64,000 nucleotides of DNA from an alpha proteobacterium IMCC14465 (lineage in GTDB: Bacteria; Pseudomonadota; Alphaproteobacteria; RS24), in assembly GCA_000293845.2 (NCBI GenBank), contig ALYF01000002.1, positions 372,001 through 436,000 on the forward strand. Reading direction: 5' to 3'. How positions within the stretch are numbered: position 1 is the first letter of the stretch; each line of letters begins with the position of its first letter. The position numbers and the translations under genes were made by a program. The notes beneath the pieces were generated by a model. It made no database searches, had not been told where the DNA came from, and saw only the letters and a program-made list of their open reading frames with translations. This document shows, piece by piece, positions 45,820 through 54,501 of the stretch.

Positions 45820-46683
45820 ATGATTGACGAATTATTTGCAAAGTTTGAGGGCGCCTTCGCCGAAAATACCATTCGCGGATATAGGCATGATTTCGATCAA
45901 TTCGCGAAGTGGTGCTCAAATGAGGGCGTACATCCCCTGCCCGCGCCTTCAGTCAGCATTGCCACTCACATTGACGCCCTATCCGAGACCCACAAGGCGG
46001 CCTCGATACGGCGGCGGATAAATGCGCTGAGCACAATTTACAGGCTGGGCCGCATGGAAGACACCACAAAGGACCCTGACGTGACGCTCGCCATGAAGCG
46101 TATGCACAGGAAGCTGGGGCGCGCGCAAAAGCAGGCCAAGCCGCTCACAAAACTCTATCTAGATAAGATGATAGAAGCCCAAGATGACAGCCCCTGCGGT
46201 CTCAGAAATAAGATACTGCTGCTCATGGGATATGAGACCATGCGCCGACGCGCAGAACTCGTCGGATTTGAATTCAGTGATGTGACTTGCTTGCTGAATG
46301 GCAAGCCGGCTTTGCGTCTTAGATTTTCTAAGGCAGACCAGTATGGAGAAGGCAGGCTAATTGGGATATCCAAGGACTTAGAAGGGCTCATTGCTAAGTG
46401 GCGAAACCTTGTCGGTGGTGAAGGTAAGATCCTACGCTCCGTCGACAAGCACGGAAACATTGGCGAGAAGCTCGAGCCGTCAGCCGTCAGCTATATCCTT
46501 CGCCAGGTGCAGGCAAATATCACCCTTCCCGGCAATAAAAAACCCCGCCAGTGGACGGGGCATTCATTTCGGCTTGGGGCAGCTGTCGACTTAGTCGAGA
46601 GCGGCTATACGATTGAGCAAGTTATGCGAAAAGGTGATTGGAAAAGCGCACAGGCAGGGTTGAGATATGTGATGGCGGAGTAA
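45820..46683 (+). CDS. Tyrosine recombinase (phage-type integrase)
   Basis: 287 residues. An N-terminal SAM-like core-binding domain (FAENTIRGYRHDFDQFAKWC, ASIRRRINALSTIYRLG) precedes the catalytic domain. Active-site residues visible are Arg143 in TMRRRAELVGFEF, His248 and Arg251 in GHSFRLGAA, Trp274 in RKGDWKSA (in place of the second His) and the nucleophile Tyr283 in GLRYVMAE at the very C-terminus. It joins and cuts DNA at short att sites. All catalytic residues are present, so it may be active. Degraded copies of its 3' end lie at 48826 and 49180. Confidence 0.93.
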   Translation: MIDELFAKFEGAFAENTIRGYRHDFDQFAKWCSNEGVHPLPAPSVSIATHIDALSETHKAASIRRRINALSTIYRLGRMEDTTKDPDVTLAMKRMHRKLGRAQKQAKPLTKLYLDKMIEAQDDSPCGLRNKILLLMGYETMRRRAELVGFEFSDVTCLLNGKPALRLRFSKADQYGEGRLIGISKDLEGLIAKWRNLVGGEGKILRSVDKHGNIGEKLEPSAVSYILRQVQANITLPGNKKPRQWTGHSFRLGAAVDLVESGYTIEQVMRKGDWKSAQAGLRYVMAE

Positions 46684-46726
46684 ACTAACTGAGGTTATAA
46701 ATCGGAGGAAAGTTTAATGTGTACGC

Positions 46727-46754
46727 AGGGCTTTAAATTAAAAAATCAAGCCCT
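46727..46754. terminator. Hairpin between convergent integrase and acyltransferase genes
   Basis: A 7-bp inverted repeat (AGGGCTT and AAGCCCT) with a 14-base A/T loop lies between the integrase stop (46683) and the acyltransferase stop (46778). It has no long T run, so it may be a weak or factor-assisted terminator. Confidence 0.4.
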
Positions 46755-46777
46755 ACCAAGGATTGCCTGAGTCAGCC

Positions 46778-48767
46778 TCACTGAAAGTGCGCTTTAAGAA
46801 GATTCTCATATTGCCAGAGGCTTCCTATGACTGAAAGGTGATCATCATCAGCGTATAAAAGTTCATTTTTTTCATTAACTGCAAAACAAATTCCCGACTG
46901 CTCGCGGCAAAACGCAGCAATGCTATCCAATACAATCACGTTATTTAGGGCCATCAAGTTTTCTCGGTAAGCTTTTTGCCCGGCAAGCACAACTTCCAAA
47001 TTCTGATTACATTTGTTCTCGGATATAGCATTGAATGGTCGAGGCAAACAAGAGCGAGCATGAAACTGTAACTCTGGGTTTTCGGTAACATACAGGACCT
47101 CAATATCTTTTTTTCGAATAAAGTTTATAGTGCTTTGCAAGCCTTTAAAATAATCATCCATAGTAATAGAAGGTTCTTTTTTTCTGCTAACAGCAGGCTC
47201 TGTACCTGTCCAGTAGGTAGGCCCCCTACTAAAAAATATCACACGATTTAAGTTTTTGATGTTTGATAAAGATGACAATATTTCCATTGTCCTCTCTGAA
47301 CAATGCGCCCTTTGCTTTTCAGTTCCACCTTCAGGAAATTTAAAAAATGGTGGGCACGATGAGTTGGCCAACAGAACCGAAGTATATCCAAAAGATTCTA
47401 AGCCTTTAGCTATTCCCGGAAAAGCGACATGAGCGTGAGAGTCTCCAATAACAGCGACAACACCTCTTGTGCCCAATTTTCCTATTTTACAATAGTTGAA
47501 CTTACTTTCTGAAAGACCCAAGAACGATAAACATTGCTCTTCCTTGGCCACCGTTCTTTTCAGCTCACTCAAATTCATATTATCATTGGTCACGGCACTT
47601 CGATATTTCACGCCCTCTGAATAACTAACAATCCCCGCCAACAGCCCCAAACCAACCATACATGCCATTAGGTGGGTCACTTTCGGCGCAACTGCAACTT
47701 GCTTGCGAATTGGGCGCTCGACAAATTTGTAAGTTAACCAGGCAAGTAAAACTGAAAAAAGAATAGCGAAAAAGCGAATCTCATATTGCGGAGAGGCACC
47801 TTCGATTATACGCAGAAATGACAATATCGGCCAGTGCCATAAGTAAAGGGGATAGCTGATTAACCCAATCCAGACCGCGATTGAATTCATAAGAAATATT
47901 CGGTTTAACAGCCCTTTTGAGCCGCTAAGTATAATCATTAATGTCCCGGATATCGGAATGAGTGCCCAGGCAGATGGAAAAGCAAGCCCCATCATGCAAG
48001 ATTAGTACGCTGCAGGCCAAGAGCAAAAATCCGACAAATGAAATAAGATTTGATGAGCCTAAAATTTTATGAAAACGGCCTGTTGAGTGGATGAGAAAGT
48101 CACTCCGATAAAGCAATAACCAGGCAAGAATACTTCCAGCCAAAAGTTCCCAAAAACGTCCGATTGGCCAAAAAAATGTTTCTGCAGGCTCTAACTCAAC
48201 AAAATGTAAATTAAGAGTAAAAGAAACGGCTGCAATGATCGCAGTGACTGCCAGTAAATTCATTTGACGTTTCCAAGCGAACCAAAGAACAACAGGCCAT
48301 ATAATATAAAACTGCTCTTCAACCGCTAAGCTCCACAAATGAAGCATTGGCTTGGTTTCCGCAGCATTATCAAAATAACCCGCCTCCCCGGCCAAAACAA
48401 AATTAACAACGAATGCTGCACTAGATGAAATATGCTTGCCCAATTGAGCATATTCATCTGCCAAGAGAGCAATCCATCCAAATGCTAAAGCACTTGCCAT
48501 TACAACAATTAAGGCAGGAAAAATACGTCGAATACGACGGGCAAAAAACTCTGCTAGGCTGAACTGGCCTTTGTCCAAATTTTCGTAAATATGGCCTGTG
48601 ATTAAAAAACCACTAATGACGAAAAACACATCAACACCGACAAAGCCACCACTCACCAGCTCAGGAAAAGCATGAAAAGCAACAACTGACAGAACGGCGA
48701 AGGCACGCAATCCATCTATTTCAGGGCGATAAGTTAACTTTTCAGGCAAAGACGACATAGAAACCAA
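46778..48767 (-). pseudogene. Acyltransferase 3 (OafA/YrhL type) with C-terminal SGNH domain, frameshifted
   Basis: Two overlapping frames make one protein of about 660 residues. The first (48767-47925) has RPEIDGLRAFAVLSVVAFHA, VDVFFVISGFLITGHIY and FARRIRRIFPALIVV, the acyltransferase-3 membrane domain with its catalytic His. The second (from about 47995 to 46778) continues with SYPLYLWHWPILSFLRIIEG and an SGNH-like domain: VVAVIGDSHAHVAFPG and YADDDHLSVIGSLWQYE. Such proteins add acetyl groups to LPS or capsule sugars. The frames separate at a run of four G on the coding strand (bases 47987-47990). Removing one G gives HDG-LAFPSAW, so one extra base likely inactivates the gene, unless it is an assembly error. 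Confidence 0.85.
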
Positions 48768-48825
48768 TAATCAGAACGCGGATTCAAAATAATTTAAAAA
48801 TATATACTAAAAAAAACCCGAAGGT

Positions 48826-48853
48826 GGGGTTGAGATATGTGACAGCGGAATGA
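48826..48853 (+). pseudogene. Remnant of an integrase 3' end (last nine codons)
   Basis: GGGTTGAGATATGTGA followed by GCGGA and a stop repeats the last codons of the intact integrase gene (46656-46683) with 4 differences in 28 bases, encoding GLRYVTAE. It ends in TGA instead of TAA. No open frame leads into it. It lies just beyond the start of the acyltransferase gene, so the acyltransferase is bracketed by this sequence on both sides. Confidence 0.7.
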
Positions 48854-48988
48854 TTATTCCGCAGATTTGGTAGAATTACAGTCAGGAAACAGGCTCATAA
48901 TCGTATCATAGAGCCTTGCAACATGGTCGCCGTCTCAAAATTCCGCCCTCTCTAGGAGCGAAATGATTAAGGCGAAACCGTTGCCCAA
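48854..48988 (-). pseudogene. Decayed C-terminus of an unknown gene
   Basis: On the minus strand one frame reads LGNGFALIISLLERAEF, a TGA stop, then DGDHVARLYDTIMSLFPD and ends CNSTKSAE before a TAA. The two halves share one frame across the stop and look like coding sequence of one lost gene. The family is not known to me. Placed among integrase remnants, it probably belonged to a mobile element. The plus-strand ORF over 48989-49171 has no recognisable domain. Confidence 0.4.
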
Positions 48989-49179
48989 GTGTTCTCCATC
49001 TTTGATGGCAACAGAATTGACACGATAAGCAAACTAAAGGGATGTATCCAAAAACTCATTTGCACCAAGGACACTTCCGTACGTCAGATGGAAGCCGAGA
49101 TAGCTTATATCGCCGAAACAGAATGTGCCGATTATCAAGTTTTAATTTGCGGAAAATGGGTGGGTTTGTAGTAGGGGTG

Positions 49180-49248
49180 TCACCATTCGAAAGTGGTTAT
49201 ACGAATGAACAGGTTATAAGGAGAAGCGATTGGAGGGTTTACGAGTAG
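49180..49248 (+). pseudogene. Second, more diverged remnant of an integrase 3' end
   Basis: The frame SPFESGYTNEQVIRRSDWRV matches VDLVESGYTIEQVMRKGDWK of the intact integrase, then ends YE and TAG. It keeps the conserved Gly-Asp-Trp region (here SDW) but has lost about eight codons before the tyrosine tail. No integrase sequence precedes it in a usable frame. This shows at least a second, older recombinase gene at this place. Confidence 0.7.
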
Positions 49249-49532
49249 GTTGTGGATATAAAAGTCCAGAATAGCGTCAGGTAATTTAGCATAATTATGG
49301 TCAGAGAATAGTTGTAAAATTTCAATAGACCTTTGTACCGTGTTTACATCAGTTTAGTGTTAAACACCAATTTGTAGAATTAATCTTTGCGTGCGTTTTA
49401 CATTTTGCAAGAGGCATCCGCCGGTTAACTGGATAAGGCTCGTGTTCCGATGGGTGCTTACGCTTTGTCGAGTGCGTCGAAGTTGATACGTTTTTATCTA
49501 ACGACTGTTTTCTAAAACTCTACATAATTATG
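49249..49532. other. Intergenic region at right margin of the island
   Basis: About 280 bases between the last integrase remnant and the end of the polysaccharide operon. No protein, tRNA or clear terminator is seen. The part at about 49415-49500 is richer in G+C than its flanks and has no long ORF; a small RNA or a further remnant is possible but unsupported. Confidence 0.35.
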
Positions 49533-50381
49533 TTAATTTTTTTTCAAGATAAATTTTCCGGATATAGCGTTCCAATTTGGTGAATTTAAAAACGATTGGT
49601 CAGGCTCAAACAAAATTTGATCCTCACAAACAACGAAACTTTCTTCAATAATTTCGAAGTTAGTTGAACGGAAAAGAACGAGGTAATCGCTATGCCTCAA
49701 ACGGTTCTGATAGTGATTAGAGTGATTAAAGGACTCCCATTCAGTTTGACTATATCGCAAAAAATTTAGTTCTGAGATGGACCGGTCTGTGTGCGAATAA
49801 TGGTCAGAATAGTCAATTTTTATTGAACAAATACCACCTATTTTCAACACCCTGTATACCTCTAAAAAGATTTTTTCTAATTCTTCTAGCGGTATATGCT
49901 CTAGTGTGTTCGTAGATATGCATGCATCTATAGACCCTTGAGCCAACCCGGTACGCCTAGCATCCGCAGGTGCTCTATAATATATCCCATATTTCTCTAG
50001 GTCCTTATCGGACCGGATATTCAACCTCTTATCTAAGAGCTTGTTGGAATGCAAAGATTCTATAGCAGTAGTTACTAAATCTAAGTCGAGCATATAATTC
50101 AAATCGAATAACCATTGCTTTTCAACAAGACTGGAAAGGTATAAGTTTTGAGCCAAATGGTTTCCCGCTCCGAACTCAAAAATATTTGACAAACAATGGT
50201 ATTTCTCAAGGTTTTTGGCATGAAACACCCAATTTGGATGGGCACTCGATTGACTGAAAGCTCTGACCTTTTTTTTTGCTCGCTTCGTGAGATGCTTGTG
50301 AAACCAAAAAACAAGTCTGCCTGACGGAAATTTATCTAGCAGACGAAAAACTTTAGATTTGAATTTCCATGGAATATTCAA
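49533..50381 (-). CDS. SAM-dependent methyltransferase (class I, Methyltransf_11-like)
   Basis: 282 residues. The N-terminus is basic and not membrane-spanning. The SAM fold is recognised from EFGAGNHLAQNLYLSSL (motif I, here FGAGN), DLNYMLDLDLV, SIDACISTNTLEHIPLEELE (motif IV region) and EVYRVLKIGGICSIKIDYSD. It is the last gene of the polysaccharide operon and starts 3 bases after the sugar-transferase stop. A sugar O-methylation is the likely role, or methylation of a lipid-linked intermediate; the acceptor is unknown. Confidence 0.85.
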   Translation of the reverse strand: MNIPWKFKSKVFRLLDKFPSGRLVFWFHKHLTKRAKKKVRAFSQSSAHPNWVFHAKNLEKYHCLSNIFEFGAGNHLAQNLYLSSLVEKQWLFDLNYMLDLDLVTTAIESLHSNKLLDKRLNIRSDKDLEKYGIYYRAPADARRTGLAQGSIDACISTNTLEHIPLEELEKIFLEVYRVLKIGGICSIKIDYSDHYSHTDRSISELNFLRYSQTEWESFNHSNHYQNRLRHSDYLVLFRSTNFEIIEESFVVCEDQILFEPDQSFLNSPNWNAISGKFILKKN

Positions 50382-50384
50382 TAT

Positions 50385-51077
50385 TCAACCGCCTCTAACT
50401 GTGGTCTCATTCCTAAACTTCTTCTTTAGCCTCTCTGGAGGGAGCGGCAATTTTGGAAAGAAACGAAATATTACTTGTGAATCCCCAGCAAAAACCGAGT
50501 AAATAGTTAATACGATAAGGGTGCAGTATATCGAGAACTTATTGTTTTTAACGTACCAGGATTCTAACTTGTTTTTATAGGGCGCTATCACATTCCGGTA
50601 GAAAGCTCGCTGATCCCTCTCGCCTTCCAACAAACCTTCTTCATTCCGAAATATTATTGACGCGATACCAGTAAGTCCAGGCTTGACTGAGTAGCAATAC
50701 ATCAAGTCCTTTTTTGGTATTCCCTCTAAATCTCTCTCCACGTGCGGCCTCGGACCTACAAGACTCATATTTCCGAGAAATACATTGAACAACTGAGGCA
50801 GCTCATTCAATTTTGTTTTCCTTAAAATTTTACCAACCGGAAGGACCCTTGGGTCATCAGGAACTGTAATTGAGCCAGTTAACATACTTGGACTCGCCTC
50901 TAACATAGTTGCGAATTTTAAAATCCAGAAAGGCTTCAGATTTTGTCCCAATCTCTGCTGCCTGTAAATTATTTTACCCTCGCCCGTTATCCTCAATAAA
51001 AAGCAGATGCAAATAAGCAGAGGTGACAATAGGAAAAGCGCGCTCGAAGCTAGTATTAAATCTGATAGGCGCTGCAT
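50385..51077 (-). CDS. Phosphoglycosyltransferase (PglC-like sugar transferase)
   Basis: 230 residues. One N-terminal re-entrant hydrophobic segment (LILASSALFLLSPLLICICF), then GKIIYRQQRLGQNLKPFWIL, and the core RVLPVGKILRKTKLNELPQL with FLGNMSLVGPRPHVERD. It attaches a sugar-1-phosphate to undecaprenyl phosphate to start repeat-unit synthesis. The usual catalytic Asp-Glu pair is Asn91-Glu92 here. Related family members with this Asn exist to my recollection, but it deserves checking. A last hydrophobic helix (IYCTLIVLTIYSVFA) follows. It overlaps the dehydratase gene by one base. Confidence 0.9.
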   Translation of the reverse strand: MQRLSDLILASSALFLLSPLLICICFLLRITGEGKIIYRQQRLGQNLKPFWILKFATMLEASPSMLTGSITVPDDPRVLPVGKILRKTKLNELPQLFNVFLGNMSLVGPRPHVERDLEGIPKKDLMYCYSVKPGLTGIASIIFRNEEGLLEGERDQRAFYRNVIAPYKNKLESWYVKNNKFSIYCTLIVLTIYSVFAGDSQVIFRFFPKLPLPPERLKKKFRNETTVRGG

Positions 51078-52255
51078 TACATTTTACTGTCTAAAAAGAC
51101 CCCTGTATCAATGTGATTAAATGAAGGGATGAAACCCTTAAATAATCCAATCAACTGTGATGCAGAAGTTTCATGGTTCTGTATAAGCGAATCCAAGCTT
51201 TGAAGAAATAAATCTCTTTCTTGCCGACTAACAGTCTCTTTGTTAATTACTGCAGAGAGAGTTTTAAATCGAGCATCTCCAAATCTTTCATTGCTACTAA
51301 AAAACTCTTCAGCCGTTTTTTCTCCGGTTGTACTGCTTGCAAAAAAATGCAGAGGGATGCTATCATTCCCTAATCGGGCGAATTGCCTCGCTTCGAACTC
51401 AGAATCAAATATTTGAAAATTCAGCCGTCTAAATGCTAGATAAGCCTTCACGAGTTCTGAGATGTTTTCCAATTCAACTTCCCCACCACCTCTTGGGAAC
51501 AGAACCTCCCCAGTCTCGCCAAATAACAATGAAATTAAGCAAATAAAGCCGGCTTCTTGTTCAGTAATAAAATATCTCCAAATATCTTTCGGCGCACTTA
51601 CGGGCTGCTTTTTCTCCACCCTTTGCTTTACGCCAGCGAATAATGATCCGTCGGAAAAAATAACATTTGCAAAGCGCGCAGAAGAAATAGGAATACTGCT
51701 CTTATCAGAAAAAAGGCAAAGCTCCATTGCCTTTTTAGTTGCTCCCATAAAGTTTGCAGGAGCTGAAGATTTGTCGGTTGAGACACAAAAATATTTTTTT
51801 GTACAAGCGCCCAGCCCGTCCAATATAGCAAGTGAATTGAATATATTTACCTGACACATGCGCTTCATTGTAAACACGCTACTCTCGCTACGAACATGTT
51901 TAAGGGCTGACAAGTTTAGAACATAGTCAAAGGATCGTTCTCGCAAAAATTGAAGAAAAATAGAACTTCCGCAATCTAACGCTAAAGTTTCAAATTTTTC
52001 TATGTCATAATCAAAAGAGCTCCTTATATCTCTTACTAGTTCGACCAACCCATTCTCACTCAAATCAACAGCCGTCAAGGATGAGACTTCAAAACCAAAG
52101 AGGAGCTTTGCAACAGAGCGACCGATACTCCCACCCGCGCCCACAACCAGGCATCTAGACCCTTTTAGCGCTCGCCGCATCTCTCCGTTTAAATCATTTA
52201 GATCGGGCTCAAGAAAATTTCTACTGCCCTTAAATAAATCGTCATAACTAGTCAT
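51077..52255 (-). CDS. UDP-sugar 4,6-dehydratase, soluble CapD/PglF/WbpM-like
   Basis: 392 residues. SRCLVVGAGGSIGRSVAKLL is the NAD site. DYVLNLSALKHVRSESS, then STDKSSAPANFMGATKKAMEL (the M-x3-K catalytic pair of this group) and RFANVIFSDGSL match the WbpM/PglF type that makes 4-keto-6-deoxy-GlcNAc from UDP-GlcNAc. It lacks the membrane part of WbpM and has its own C-terminal extension of about 130 residues. The next genes encode a PLP aminotransferase and a PglC-like transferase, the set that makes and loads a 4-amino-4,6-dideoxy sugar. It overlaps the aminotransferase gene by four bases. Confidence 0.87.
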   Translation of the reverse strand: MTSYDDLFKGSRNFLEPDLNDLNGEMRRALKGSRCLVVGAGGSIGRSVAKLLFGFEVSSLTAVDLSENGLVELVRDIRSSFDYDIEKFETLALDCGSSIFLQFLRERSFDYVLNLSALKHVRSESSVFTMKRMCQVNIFNSLAILDGLGACTKKYFCVSTDKSSAPANFMGATKKAMELCLFSDKSSIPISSARFANVIFSDGSLFAGVKQRVEKKQPVSAPKDIWRYFITEQEAGFICLISLLFGETGEVLFPRGGGEVELENISELVKAYLAFRRLNFQIFDSEFEARQFARLGNDSIPLHFFASSTTGEKTAEEFFSSNERFGDARFKTLSAVINKETVSRQERDLFLQSLDSLIQNHETSASQLIGLFKGFIPSFNHIDTGVFLDSKM

Positions 52256-53391
52256 GAGACAACCGTTTCCAAAAGTGCCTTAGCTATATCTTCCACCCCG
52301 GCAATAGTAAGTCTAGGGTGCAGAGGCAGCGACAATTCTCTGTCGCAAATTTCATCACTCACTGGCGCATCACCTTTCTGAATAAACCCGCTATATCCAG
52401 AGAAACTATGAAATGCTGGATAATGAATGCTTGTTTGGATTCCTTGAGCGCTTAACTTGTTTATCACCTTAGCTCTGTTCGCATGCTTTGGCAAAAGAAC
52501 TGGCATGATATGGTGCGCGGATGAATATTTTTCTTCCTTATTAGCTAGCGTAAATGGCAAGATAATGTCTGATGCCGCTAGTAGACTTTTATATTTATTA
52601 GTTAATGTCTCGCGCTTAGCGTTTCCATCCAGAACCTTTCTCAACTGTACACGACCCAATGCAGCCTGCATTTCAGTCATTCGGTAGTTAAGCCCAACGC
52701 CGGCAACATCATAGGAAGATGCCCTGCCCAAATGCCTGTCCAAAGTAAGCGACGACATTGAATGACTCCTGAGGTTACGCAAGCGTTGAACCGATTCACT
52801 CCTGTTTGAACAGATCATTCCTCCCTCGCCACAAGATATGTTTTTGTTTCCATAAAACGAAAAGAATGAATAATCACCTAAAGTCCCGGCGGACTTGCCG
52901 CGAACGGCTGCGCCAGGGGCGTGCGCACAATCCTCAATCAGCAAACAGTCATGAAACTCCGACTTTAAACTCTGAAAATCTCTAACGTATCCAGCAAAAT
53001 GCACCAAAACAATGGCTTTCGTTTTTCTTGAAACCTTACTTCTTATGCTTTTAATGCTGACATTGAGATCGAGCAAAGACTCACTATCTGCGAAAACTGG
53101 TGTTGCACCTAGTTGCCTGACCACGTTTGCATCAGAGACAAACGTAAGTGCAGGTAATATTACCTCATCGCCCGGCCCTATCCCGTTTTCCATCAGGATT
53201 AGATGTAAGGCAGCAGTTGCACTTGATACAGCAACGGACTCGACACTACCTCCTAAAAACTGCGTGAATTCCTCCTCAAAATGTTGAACTTCTGGACCCA
53301 TGGTAATCCATCCAGACCCTACCACTGCATTGACAGCGTCTATTTCGTCTTGTGAATAATTTAGTTCCGACAACTGATATCGCCAATCCAT
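52252..53391 (-). CDS. DegT/DnrJ/EryC1 sugar aminotransferase (PglE-like)
   Basis: 379 residues. PLP-dependent transfer of an amino group to a keto sugar. The PLP Lys is K183 in SFYGNKNISCGEGGMI. SATAALHLILMENGIGPGDE, LPALTFVSDANVVRQLGATP and VSSATAALHL are family segments, and LIEDCAHAPGAA carries the Asp/His of the cofactor site. LNYRMTEMQAALGRVQL is also typical. Given the dehydratase next to it, the substrate is probably UDP-4-keto-6-deoxy-GlcNAc, giving a 4-amino sugar. It overlaps the dehydratase gene. Confidence 0.92.
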   Translation of the reverse strand: MDWRYQLSELNYSQDEIDAVNAVVGSGWITMGPEVQHFEEEFTQFLGGSVESVAVSSATAALHLILMENGIGPGDEVILPALTFVSDANVVRQLGATPVFADSESLLDLNVSIKSIRSKVSRKTKAIVLVHFAGYVRDFQSLKSEFHDCLLIEDCAHAPGAAVRGKSAGTLGDYSFFSFYGNKNISCGEGGMICSNRSESVQRLRNLRSHSMSSLTLDRHLGRASSYDVAGVGLNYRMTEMQAALGRVQLRKVLDGNAKRETLTNKYKSLLAASDIILPFTLANKEEKYSSAHHIMPVLLPKHANRAKVINKLSAQGIQTSIHYPAFHSFSGYSGFIQKGDAPVSDEICDRELSLPLHPRLTIAGVEDIAKALLETVVS

Positions 53392-53406
53392 AACCTCAAC
53401 CCCTCC

Positions 53407-54501
53407 CTAAAATCCAATCCTAATTAATTCAGCGGGGTTGTTCTGTTCGGGTAGGTAATCCCCATGGACATCTACAATTACATCCCCTCTGTGATAAGCC
53501 TGTCTAGCAGAAGCCTGACTAACGGTCATCCCAAAATCTTTCCTAAGAATATCTGCGATTGCTAAATATGGAGAATTCCTGAGATCTTCAACACCACTTT
53601 TAAATGAGAAGGAGGTAAATATAACGCGCTCGGGAGAGTGCTCCATAATTTTTTCCGCCCAATATTTTATAAAAGTATCATTGAAAAACTTTACCTGCGC
53701 TAGCATCTCCGAACCAATGAGTGCTTTTTCTTGAGCCGCAAGTATTTCTGTCTCCTTAGGTAAACAGTATCCGCCGTAAGGTGCACCAGGTTTTAAATAA
53801 GCTTCGCTTATGTTCAATGTATCCAACAAAAATAAATCCGATACTTCCTTAGGGTCAGCATTAAGCTTTTCACAAAGTGTGGCCAGCATGTTTGCAAATG
53901 AAACTTTTGTAGCTCGCCAAGCATTATTTGCCACCTTCAATACAGACAAACTCTCAGGGGTGTAAGTCGAATAATCTTCTAAATGATTTTCTTCAAAATT
54001 TGCGCCCTCAACTATTATTCCTACATAATCCGGTTCATTAACCAGATCCTTGAGCGCCAGACCTTCACGAAGGAACTCAGGCTTAAAGGCTAGACACTGG
54101 AAATTTCCTATTTCATTACCTCTCAATTGACTAATAATCTCTGGAGAGATCGTAGATCTAATCAGGATAAGGGATTCTGGAAGGTTGACTTTGCAATCGT
54201 CAATAGCGTCCATTAAATTTATAGTATCATATACTTCGCCTTTAATCGACACGTCCACGCATATATGAATTTCTACAAAACCGTCAAAACCCAAACTATT
54301 GAGGTCTTGCGATATGTTTTTCATCTGAGGCTCACTTAAAGAAATACCCGGCTCTCGAGATTCTATTAAACCCTTCCTAAGGGCCTCTACCTTTTCTAGA
54401 TTTTTGTCTATTGCAAAGACATTTTTAGCACCCTTTTTTAAACCTAAATGGTGATAAAGAGGTAACCCCACATGTCCTAAACCAACAACCAAATAACGCA
54501 A
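53407..54501 (-). CDS. UDP-glucose/GDP-mannose dehydrogenase family protein
   Basis: 364 residues. YLVVGLGHVGLPLYHHLG is the NAD site, RSTISP and AFKPEFLREGLALKDLVNEP the sugar-binding region, VANNAWRATKVSFANMLATL with Lys199, and APYGGYCLPKETEIL with the catalytic Cys246. These fit an enzyme oxidising a nucleotide sugar to a uronic acid. It is shorter than UDP-glucose dehydrogenase, with a reduced C-terminal domain. A second, separate Ugd-like gene runs off the right edge. The exact sugar cannot be told. Confidence 0.85.
   Translation of the reverse strand: MRYLVVGLGHVGLPLYHHLGLKKGAKNVFAIDKNLEKVEALRKGLIESREPGISLSEPQMKNISQDLNSLGFDGFVEIHICVDVSIKGEVYDTINLMDAIDDCKVNLPESLILIRSTISPEIISQLRGNEIGNFQCLAFKPEFLREGLALKDLVNEPDYVGIIVEGANFEENHLEDYSTYTPESLSVLKVANNAWRATKVSFANMLATLCEKLNADPKEVSDLFLLDTLNISEAYLKPGAPYGGYCLPKETEILAAQEKALIGSEMLAQVKFFNDTFIKYWAEKIMEHSPERVIFTSFSFKSGVEDLRNSPYLAIADILRKDFGMTVSQASARQAYHRGDVIVDVHGDYLPEQNNPAELIRIGF

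Noticed and set aside
47925-47995. Programmed frameshift in the acyltransferase gene
   Set aside because: The run is only four G, and no slippery heptamer or downstream hairpin is seen. A single-base indel or assembly error is simpler.
48989-49171. A 60-residue plus-strand ORF between integrase remnants
   Set aside because: No recognised domain and no clear ribosome site. A minus-strand frame in the same area reads at least as well, so I treat the area as decayed DNA.
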